Source: Janthinobacterium sp051380735
Lineage (GTDB): Bacteria; Pseudomonadota; Gammaproteobacteria; Burkholderiales; Burkholderiaceae_D
Direction: 5' to 3'
Length of the DNA: 64,000 bases
Assembly: GCF_051380735.1 (NCBI RefSeq)
Contig: NZ_JBNYXQ010000001.1
Location: 1,740,544-1,804,543 of the forward strand
Shown here: positions 57,365 to 64,000 of the stretch, in pieces
How positions within the stretch are numbered: position 1 is the first letter of the stretch
How the letters are laid out: each line of letters starts with the position of its first letter
Position numbers and translations under genes: made by a program
The notes under the pieces: model-generated
The model's input: the letters and a program-made list of their open reading frames with translations, nothing else
Database searches by the model: none
What the model was told of the DNA's origin: nothing

Positions 57365-59191
57365 ATGGACGATCTGCTGCCGTATTTCGAGCGTGAACTG
57401 GTGGCCTTGCGCCGTCTCGGCCGCGAATTTCATGAGCGCTATCCCAGGGTCGGCGGCGCCTTGCAGCTCGGTGACGATACCTGCCCGGACCCGCATGTCG
57501 AACAACTGATACAGTCGGTCGCGTTGCTGTCGGCGCGCGTGGCCAAGCGGCTTGACGACAGCTACCCGGAACTGACCGAAGCGCTGCTGGAAACCCTGTT
57601 TCCGCACTACTTGCGGCCCTTCCCTTCCTGTTCCATCGCTCGCGCCACTTACCCTGCCGTCAGGTCGGCGGGCGAGGCGCCGCTGCTGACCATCGCGCGC
57701 GGCACCGAGATGGATAGTGGCACTGTCAACGGCGTACGCTGCTGTTTCAGGACCGCCTACGACATTACGCTCGCGCCGGTCAGCTTGTCCGCCGCCCGTT
57801 TTGATGCTGTGCTGCGCGCTCCCTCCGGCGTCGCCCTGCCTCCTTCCGCCAGCGCTGGCGTGAGCATCGTTATCGACGGCGCCATGCCGGCCAGCCTGCC
57901 TAGCCTGCGCGTGTTCATCGATGGCGAACCCTCGTTTTGCGCGGCCCTGCGCGACGTCCTGTTCATGCGCGCCGTGTGCGCCCATGTGGAAGCCGAGCCG
58001 GGACGCTGGGTGGCGTTGCCAGGCTTGCCATTGCTGCCGGTTGGTTTTGCCGAAGACGAAGCCTTGATTCCGTTTGACGCGCGTTCGCCTGTGGCTTACC
58101 GGGTGCTCAGCGAGTATTTCGTTTTCCCCGAAAAATTCAATTTTTTCGATATCGACCTGGCGCCCGTGCGTGCGCTGCTGCCGCCAGGATGCCGCCGCTT
58201 CACGCTGCATGTGGCCCTGGACGGAATGCGGCCCGACTCGTCCCGCGCGCGCATGCTGGCCAGCCTGTCGGTGGCCAATTTGCTGCTCGGTTGCAGCCCG
58301 GTGGTCAACCTGTGCCAAAGGCCGGGCCAGCCCATCTCTGTCACGCAGTTCGCCGCCGACTATGCGGTGGTGGCCGATGCCGCGCACGCCTCCTCGTTCG
58401 AGATCTACTCGATCGACTCGGTCAGGATGGTGCGCCGGCGCGGACAGAACGAAGTGGTGACCGAATTGCGGCCGTTTTATTCGCTGCGCCATGGCGAGGC
58501 GACCGGCGAGAAAAAGGGGCAATACTGGGTGCTGCGCGATGACGCCTGCCTGGCCGCCCTCAGCCCCGGCCATGAAAAACGCATCACCGTGATCGATGGC
58601 GATTTCAATCCCATGGTGGTGGAAAAAACCAGCCTGTCGATTGCCCTGACCTGCACCAACCGCGACTTGCCGCATGCGCTGAAATACGGCCAGGCTGGCG
58701 GCGACCTTACGCCGCTGCGCGACGCCGACAGCTATTTGGTGCACCTGCTGCGCCGGCCGAGCCGCAGTTGCCGTTTTACCAAAGGCAGCGGGCAATGGCG
58801 TTTGATTTCCCACCTGACGGTGAATCACTGCGCACTGTCGCAAGGCGGACTGCCGGCCTTGCGTGAAATGCTGGCTCTGCACGACCTGCAGCAGTCACCG
58901 ATTTCGCGGCGCCAGATCGACGGTATCACCGGCTTGCAGCCGGCGGACACGGTGGCCTGGATGCGGCACCGGCATGGCACCGCGCTGGTGCACGGCACCG
59001 AAATGCGCATCACGCTCGACGAAGACGCTTTTGTGGGCAGCGGCTTGCTGCTGTTCGTGCAGGTCATCGACCAGTTCCTGGGCCTGTACGTACAGGTCAA
59101 CAGCTTTATCGAACTGGTCGTGCTGTCCCGACAATCCGGCAAGGAGCTTATCCGATGCAAACCCAGAAGCGGCTACCAGACGTTAGCGTGA
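57365..59191 (+). CDS. tssF: Type VI secretion baseplate subunit TssF
   Basis: A 608-aa protein from ATG 57365 (GGAG SD), of normal TssF length. It starts MDDLLPYFERELVALRRLGREF and contains YPELTEALLETLFPHYLRP and FFDIDL, as TssF does. With TssG and TssE it forms the T6SS baseplate wedge. It overlaps tssG by 37 bp, so the two are translationally linked. The remaining tss genes (tssB, C, E, H, J, L, M) are not in this window. Confidence 0.92.
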   Translation: MDDLLPYFERELVALRRLGREFHERYPRVGGALQLGDDTCPDPHVEQLIQSVALLSARVAKRLDDSYPELTEALLETLFPHYLRPFPSCSIARATYPAVRSAGEAPLLTIARGTEMDSGTVNGVRCCFRTAYDITLAPVSLSAARFDAVLRAPSGVALPPSASAGVSIVIDGAMPASLPSLRVFIDGEPSFCAALRDVLFMRAVCAHVEAEPGRWVALPGLPLLPVGFAEDEALIPFDARSPVAYRVLSEYFVFPEKFNFFDIDLAPVRALLPPGCRRFTLHVALDGMRPDSSRARMLASLSVANLLLGCSPVVNLCQRPGQPISVTQFAADYAVVADAAHASSFEIYSIDSVRMVRRRGQNEVVTELRPFYSLRHGEATGEKKGQYWVLRDDACLAALSPGHEKRITVIDGDFNPMVVEKTSLSIALTCTNRDLPHALKYGQAGGDLTPLRDADSYLVHLLRRPSRSCRFTKGSGQWRLISHLTVNHCALSQGGLPALREMLALHDLQQSPISRRQIDGITGLQPADTVAWMRHRHGTALVHGTEMRITLDEDAFVGSGLLLFVQVIDQFLGLYVQVNSFIELVVLSRQSGKELIRCKPRSGYQTLA

Positions 59192-60216
59192 TCCAGGGCC
59201 TGCTGGACGCGCCGCAGCGCTACCAGTTCGTGCAGGCCGTGCGCATCCTGGTGCGCTGGCTGCGCACGGCCGGTCTTGCGCCGGATGACAAACATGCGCT
59301 GTTCCAGATGCTGCGCTTCCGGAACAGCCTGTCGCTGGGTTTTTCGGCCAGCCAGATCGAGGCGCTGTCGGCCTGCCCTGCCGATAACGCCATGCGCGAC
59401 GCGCCGGACGCGGCACTATCCATCACGCCAGCGTTTTTGGGCCTGTCGGGCGTGTACGGTGGCCTCCCTTTGCATCGCACGGAACGGATCGCCGACGCGC
59501 AGCGCCGCGATGGTGACGACAGCGCGCGCGCATTTATCGACCTGCTGTCGCAGCGCCTGGTGGCCATGTTTTTCCAGGCCTGGGGGAAATACCGTTTGGA
59601 GCACGGCATCGACATGGGTGGCGACGACCGGCAGTTGCCTCTGCTGATGGCGCTGGCAGGGCTGAGCCGCGACACGCTGCCCGGCGGCGCGAGCGACTCC
59701 GCCTGCAATATGGCGGGCTTCCACGCCGCCACCTTGCGTAGCCGGCCGGTGGCGGGAAGTTCGGTGTCACGCGTGCTGACACATCACTTCGGCGTGCCGG
59801 TCGCGCTCGAACCGTTCGTCGAAGCCTGGGATCCCATTCCGGCAAGCCAGCGCAGCAAGCTCGGTGGCGCCGTTGCCCGGCTCGGTGCCGGCGCGTCGCT
59901 GGGCGGCAGGCTGCGGCGCAGGGACCTGCGCGTGCGGCTCAATATCGGCCCGCTCGACCAGCTTGATGCCGAACGCTTTATGCCTCGCGCAAGTACCGCC
60001 ACCGCGCTGGCGCACAGGGTGGCGATGTTCGGCCTGCGGCATCTGCAATTCGAGGTGCGCGTCCTGTTCCGGCCTTCGTGCGTGCGGCGCCTGGTATTGA
60101 CCAGCAAACCCGGCGCGGCGCGGCGCCTGAACTGGGACGCCTTTATGCCGCGTCGCGATGGCACAGTCGCCAGGGACTCGGCCGGCTATTTATTAAAGTT
60201 GAAGGAGGCCGCATGA
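59155..60216 (+). CDS. tssG: Type VI secretion baseplate subunit TssG
   Basis: A 353-aa protein with the TssG start pattern VIQGLLDAPQRYQFVQAVRIL and motifs FFQAWGKYRLEHG and FRNSLSLGFSASQIE. It builds the baseplate wedge with TssF. It begins inside the 3' end of tssF, and its stop overlaps the vgrG start (ATGA), so production is coupled stoichiometrically. Confidence 0.92.
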   Translation: MQTQKRLPDVSVIQGLLDAPQRYQFVQAVRILVRWLRTAGLAPDDKHALFQMLRFRNSLSLGFSASQIEALSACPADNAMRDAPDAALSITPAFLGLSGVYGGLPLHRTERIADAQRRDGDDSARAFIDLLSQRLVAMFFQAWGKYRLEHGIDMGGDDRQLPLLMALAGLSRDTLPGGASDSACNMAGFHAATLRSRPVAGSSVSRVLTHHFGVPVALEPFVEAWDPIPASQRSKLGGAVARLGAGASLGGRLRRRDLRVRLNIGPLDQLDAERFMPRASTATALAHRVAMFGLRHLQFEVRVLFRPSCVRRLVLTSKPGAARRLNWDAFMPRRDGTVARDSAGYLLKLKEAA

Positions 60217-62876
60217 CCAGCAATATTATCGACGCCGCCAAGGCCGCGCTGTCCGCCTTCAGCCAGCAATCACAGGCCAGGCGGCTGATGCGCATGGACT
60301 TTCCGCAGCAGGACGGCCCGGCCAATACCGTCATGCTGGTCAACAGAATCACGATGCGCGAAGAGCTGTCGCGCGACTTTCGCATCGAGGCCGAAGTGCT
60401 GTCGGACGATGCCCGCATCCCCCTCAAAAGCATGATGGGCAAAATGGTCACGATTGCGCTGGTGCGCGAAAACGGCACCCTGCGCCACATGAACGGCTAT
60501 GTCGGCAGCTTCCGTTTTGTCCGTACCGATGGCGGCTTCGCATACTATCGAATGGTGCTGTCGCCGTGGCTGGCCTTTGCCAGGCTGCGCCAGGACAACG
60601 CCTCGTTCCACCATCGCAGCGTGATCGAACTGACCGAGACCACCTTCGCCCACTACCGCCAGCGCGACTGGCAGACCCGCCTGAGTCCCGCTTGCGACGA
60701 CAAAAAAATTACTTGCGCCAACCAGTATAACGAGAGCGACTACAACCATCTGCACCGGCGCTGGGAAGACGCCAGCCTGTACTACCATTACGAGCATCGC
60801 TTTGATGGTCATACCCTGATACTCGCCGACGACTCCACCCTGGCCGAACCGATTGACGACGCCCATGCCAGCGCGCCGGGGGACGTGATGCCCTTTCGGG
60901 CCCAGGCCGGCTCGCAAGAAGCCGATGGCCTGCATGCGTGGCAGGCGGTGCGCCAACTCGGTTCCGGCAAGCTCACACTGGCCAGTTTCAACTATAAAAG
61001 CCCGCGTCCGCAGCTGGTCAGCGGCAGTTCGCTGAACCGGCAGGGCGAGGTAGACGCGCATGAACTTTATGAAAACACGGGCGCCTACGGCTACCCGGAT
61101 CTGCGCGCCGGCGAGCTGCTGGCGCAGCGCCGCATGGAAGAACGCGACCGGCACACCCAGTATTTCGAGGCCAGCGGCAACGACCGCGCCGCGCAGCCGG
61201 GCCGCAGTTTCAAACTGGGCGGCCACTTCAGCGGCGACGCCAAAGCGCCGGCGCGCGGCCAGGACATCAAGCCGGCCATCGCCGGGCGCGATTATCTGAT
61301 CGTCTCAGTCGAGCATGCCGCCAGCAACAACTACCCGGCCGGCCCGCACGCCAAATCCGAATACAGCAATAGCATGGTGTGCGTCCGCCGCGATCTGCGC
61401 TGGCGACCGGGGCGCCACCACAACAGCGCGCCATGCCCCCATCCCGGCGTACAGACGGCGCTCGTGGTCGGCCCACCCGGCGAGGATATTTATACCGACG
61501 AACTGGCGCGTATCAAACTGCAATTTCACTGGGATCGGCTCGGTACCTTCGACCAGGCCAGTTCGCCCTGGATAAGGGTCATGATGCCGATGGCCGGCCA
61601 GTACTTCGGTCAAATGTGTTTGCTGCGGGTGGGCCAGGAGGTGGTGGTGCAGTTCCTCGACGGCAACATCGACCGGCCCATCGTCGTGGGCGTCGTCTAC
61701 AACCGCGAGCAGATGCCACCCTGGCATTTGCCGGCGCAGCGCGCGCTGGCGGGCATGCGCAGCCGCGAACTGGGCGCCGGCGGCGACGGCGGCAGCAACC
61801 ACCTGGTGCTCGACGACACCAAAGGCGCGCTGCAGGCCCAGCTCAAAAGCGACCATCAACACAGCCAGCTCTCTCTGGGCAGCATCACCCGCATTGAAAC
61901 GTCAGAAGGGCGCATGGACGCGCGCGGCGAAGGCTGGGAGCTGGCGACCAACGCCTGGGGCGTGGCGCGCGCCAACAAAGGCATGCTGATCACTACCGAA
62001 GCGCGGCCCAACGGTGCCTCGCACAGCAAGGACATGGGCGAGACCCAGCTGCGCCTGAACACCGCCCATGCGCAGCAGGATGCGCTGGCGCAACTGGCCA
62101 AGCAAGCCGGCACGCAGGACGGCGAAGATCAGGCCAACGTGCTCACCGCCATCAAGGCGCAGAATGACAGCATCAAGGGTGGCGCTGGCGGCAAAGGCGG
62201 CTTTCCTCAACTGGCCGCGCCGCACCTGGTGCTGGCCAGTCCGGCCGGCATCGCCGCCACCACGCGCGGCAGCACCCATCTGGCCAGCGAACAGCATGCG
62301 GCCATTACCACCGGCCAGGACCTGTCGATTGCCAGCGGCGCCAGTCTGTTTGCCAGCGTGCGCCAGGCATTGCGCCTTTTCGTGCAGCAGGCCGGCATGC
62401 GCCTGGTGGCGGCCGCCGGCGATATCGACGTACGCGCCCTGACGGACAGCGTCAACATCCTTGCCAAGCTCAACATCACACAAACGGCCAACCGCATCAC
62501 CATCAGCGCCAAAGAGGAAGTGGTGATCAACGGCGGCGGCAGCTATGCCCGGTTTGGCGCCAAGGGCATCGAACTGGGCACGACCGGCACTTTCGTTGCA
62601 CATGCAATAAGCCACAGCTTGCCGGGTCCCGATAGCATGGATGCGCCATCACTGGACCCTCATTTAAGGAATTCAACTTCCTTGGGATCATTTGATGAGC
62701 AATTTCGTCTGGTGGCAAAAGATTGCAAGACTCCGATTGCCAACAAGCGATATCGCATTACCGCTGCTGACGGAACCTGCTGGGAAGGCATAAGCGATGA
62801 AGAAGGGATGACCGAAAGGGTTTATACGTCTTCGCCGACCGAGCTTTCCTTGACATTACTGGCTGATGAGGTGTGA
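60213..62876 (+). CDS. vgrG: VgrG spike protein with DUF2345 and C-terminal extension
   Basis: An 887-aa protein starting at ATG 60213. The N-terminal gp27-like domain (LVNRITMREELSRDFRIEAE) extends to about 400. The gp5-like OB fold begins around 419 (GPPGEDIYTDELARIKLQFHWD). The DUF2345 needle domain occupies about 590-780 (GAGGKGGFPQL, then alternating beta-strand residues). From about 825 a small beta-rich module (FRLVAKDCKTPIANKRYRI) resembles a transthyretin-like adaptor that can carry an effector. It is the tip of the T6SS tube. The effector-like gene follows after 1 bp, so loading by this extension is likely. GC drops from about 62.6 kb onwards. Confidence 0.93.
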   Translation: MTSNIIDAAKAALSAFSQQSQARRLMRMDFPQQDGPANTVMLVNRITMREELSRDFRIEAEVLSDDARIPLKSMMGKMVTIALVRENGTLRHMNGYVGSFRFVRTDGGFAYYRMVLSPWLAFARLRQDNASFHHRSVIELTETTFAHYRQRDWQTRLSPACDDKKITCANQYNESDYNHLHRRWEDASLYYHYEHRFDGHTLILADDSTLAEPIDDAHASAPGDVMPFRAQAGSQEADGLHAWQAVRQLGSGKLTLASFNYKSPRPQLVSGSSLNRQGEVDAHELYENTGAYGYPDLRAGELLAQRRMEERDRHTQYFEASGNDRAAQPGRSFKLGGHFSGDAKAPARGQDIKPAIAGRDYLIVSVEHAASNNYPAGPHAKSEYSNSMVCVRRDLRWRPGRHHNSAPCPHPGVQTALVVGPPGEDIYTDELARIKLQFHWDRLGTFDQASSPWIRVMMPMAGQYFGQMCLLRVGQEVVVQFLDGNIDRPIVVGVVYNREQMPPWHLPAQRALAGMRSRELGAGGDGGSNHLVLDDTKGALQAQLKSDHQHSQLSLGSITRIETSEGRMDARGEGWELATNAWGVARANKGMLITTEARPNGASHSKDMGETQLRLNTAHAQQDALAQLAKQAGTQDGEDQANVLTAIKAQNDSIKGGAGGKGGFPQLAAPHLVLASPAGIAATTRGSTHLASEQHAAITTGQDLSIASGASLFASVRQALRLFVQQAGMRLVAAAGDIDVRALTDSVNILAKLNITQTANRITISAKEEVVINGGGSYARFGAKGIELGTTGTFVAHAISHSLPGPDSMDAPSLDPHLRNSTSLGSFDEQFRLVAKDCKTPIANKRYRITAADGTCWEGISDEEGMTERVYTSSPTELSLTLLADEV

Positions 62877-62877
62877 C

Positions 62878-63795
62878 ATGAGTGAGACAATTATCGCCAC
62901 CGCCAAGACCAACTCAGTAACGGGCTCAGAAGTCAAAGTCACCGTGGATGACATAGTTTGCTCTATTTCAATTAAAAAAAACAAATTCTCAGATTTCTTG
63001 CCAATTATTCCTTCAAATGCAAGAGTCAGAGACGGAAAAATATTATATCGCCTGAAATTCAAAGCTTGCCTGACCATGCATTCCAACGGAGCCAAAGTAA
63101 GCAATCATTCCCTCAGTGTGAAAACCAATAGGCCAGCAGATAGCGTTATTATCCATGAAAAATCAGACTCCGGTGGAGAATTGATTTTTACACTTGAAAC
63201 TCGCGACTCTGGGACCATCGAACTGAATGTGACCACCTCAGGTGTAACATCTCCCACTTTCAATATCACGCTTAAAGATGCGTGGTATGAAGATTTATTT
63301 TTAATTACTGGCTACAACGTTTGTGACGAAAACGATTTTTCTGGACCTCTGGTTACAGCCAATGGATTAAAAGAAAAACACAAAGAAGATTTTTTGTACA
63401 GCGCCAGAGGGGTGCCAATGCAAGGTACCGGGAAAGATACTGACGGACGTTATATTGCGTTGACCCAGTTAATTGGTGGATGGCATCGGAATGCAAGAGG
63501 TGCTCCTGACCGCGTCGCATCGCAAACCGGCACCTCATTCAGATATGTTCAAAGCGTTGAAGGAAAGTACGGAACAGTGAGGGAAAATCATTCCATGGCA
63601 GTTGATATCAGTGTCATTCCGGCGCACGCAAAAGTCGATATCGACGGTGTGGGAACTCGCTACGCAGATGACAAAGGTAGTGCGATCCGCGCCTACCATA
63701 TTGACAACTTTCTTGGCGCAGGTGCCGCTGTGGTAAAAGCCACCTCGTTATACACAAGTCCAGACCGCCGCCTAGCCGGTGCGAAAATGCGTTGA
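62878..63795 (+). CDS. Putative T6SS effector with 3D (lytic transglycosylase-like) domain
   Basis: A 305-aa protein starting at ATG 62878, one base after the vgrG stop. The N-terminal about 135 residues are beta-rich. The region from ITGYNVCDENDF (about 142) to HIDNFLG (about 285) carries the 3D pattern: AVDISVIP, GVGTRYADDKGSAI and HIDNFLG, with three conserved aspartates as in MltA and RpfB-like peptidoglycan-cleaving domains. Proposed role: a cell-wall-degrading effector loaded on the adjacent VgrG extension. The gene is AT-richer than its neighbours, which suggests acquisition. No immunity gene is visible before the IS at 63860; it could lie beyond the window or be lost. Confidence 0.78.
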   Translation: MSETIIATAKTNSVTGSEVKVTVDDIVCSISIKKNKFSDFLPIIPSNARVRDGKILYRLKFKACLTMHSNGAKVSNHSLSVKTNRPADSVIIHEKSDSGGELIFTLETRDSGTIELNVTTSGVTSPTFNITLKDAWYEDLFLITGYNVCDENDFSGPLVTANGLKEKHKEDFLYSARGVPMQGTGKDTDGRYIALTQLIGGWHRNARGAPDRVASQTGTSFRYVQSVEGKYGTVRENHSMAVDISVIPAHAKVDIDGVGTRYADDKGSAIRAYHIDNFLGAGAAVVKATSLYTSPDRRLAGAKMR

Positions 63796-63859
63796 CATTC
63801 AATGACTTAACGCGCCCCTTGTAAACTCGCCGCGATTCAGGTTTACTCTCGCCTTTTGC

Positions 63860-64000
63860 GTGGACGAATTGGCGACAGCACCGGCACCTTGGACCGAGAC
63901 GGAATTTGGCCAACTTGACCTGGGCGACGCGCGCCTGAACAAACGAGCGAGGATCTTGATGGAACGATTTGCGGCTGACCCTACGGCGAGCGTGCCGAAG
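63860..64000 (+). CDS. IS4-family (Tn5-type) transposase, truncated by the window edge
   Basis: The open frame starts at GTG 63860 and runs off the window for 47 codons. WTETEFGQLDLGDARLNKRARIL, then ADPTASVPK, is the N-terminal DNA-binding domain seen at the start of IS4/Tn5-like transposases. It implies an insertion sequence immediately downstream of the T6SS effector gene. The left IS end must lie within 63796-63860 but was not identified. Confidence 0.75.
   Translation, partial: MDELATAPAPWTETEFGQLDLGDARLNKRARILMERFAADPTASVPK

Noticed and set aside
57215..58882. N-terminal half of a 1007-codon frame reading into tssK
   Set aside because: The part upstream of ATG 57214 is antisense to tssF and has shadow composition. 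TssK has a normal start at 57214 with a good SD.

Overview
The window looks like a chromosomal segment of a GC-rich betaproteobacterium, most likely Oxalobacteraceae (Janthinobacterium/Massilia/Duganella type). The basis is the rpsU-yqeY-dnaG-rpoD macromolecular-synthesis order, an Azoarcus-type group I intron in a CAU-anticodon tRNA, and the general gene content. No database search was possible, so family assignments come from motifs and recognised sequence patterns.

Layout. (1) 1-18.7 kb is an accessory region (genomic island) ending at the intron-containing tRNA-Ile(CAU). It holds an edge-truncated gene, a stand-alone reverse transcriptase with a duplicated 145-bp block in its 5' region, an XRE regulator, and a compact element of about 7 kb (3.3-10.6 kb). 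That element has small membrane proteins, a radical-SAM/nucleotidyltransferase fusion, unknown genes, a plasmid-type small protein and a family-B DNA polymerase resembling the pipolin/protein-primed class. Next come a tyrosine recombinase split into arm-domain and catalytic ORFs, an unknown gene broken at a G8 tract, a second intact tyrosine recombinase, and a 1.2-kaa P-loop (STAND-like) protein. (2) 18.7-24.7 kb is core: the tRNA, rpoD, dnaG, yqeY and rpsU. (3) 24.8-38.8 kb is chromosomal metabolism: a HI0933-type flavoprotein, YbiB, AroG, a NirD-like protein, TsaD, EutC and EutB separated by three unrelated genes, a PLP decarboxylase, an ATP-grasp protein, and a TIGR01777/DUF4166/GbsR-type operon. 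(4) 38.9-45.9 kb is a tightly overlapping seven-gene cluster: KAS III, an NAD-dependent reductase/epimerase, an MBL hydrolase, an adenylate-forming enzyme, a PAP2 phosphatase, a sterol-desaturase-family protein and a fatty-acid desaturase. It looks like a dedicated lipid or ketide pathway. (5) 45.9-55.9 kb holds ion transport (K+ channel, KefB-like antiporter), membrane proteins, a DsbA-like protein, PlsY, YbaK and an endonuclease/phosphatase-fold protein. (6) 55.9-64 kb is part of a type VI secretion locus (tssK divergent from tssF-tssG-vgrG) with a 3D-domain putative peptidoglycan-cleaving effector. The window runs out inside an IS4-type transposase.

The most interesting parts are the PolB element with its repeated GGTTTCA...TGAAACC control element, the reverse transcriptase with its repeated upstream block, the group I intron tRNA with a duplicated 5' half, and the seven-gene lipid cluster. 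Many long antisense open frames in the GC-rich part are coding shadows and were left out.
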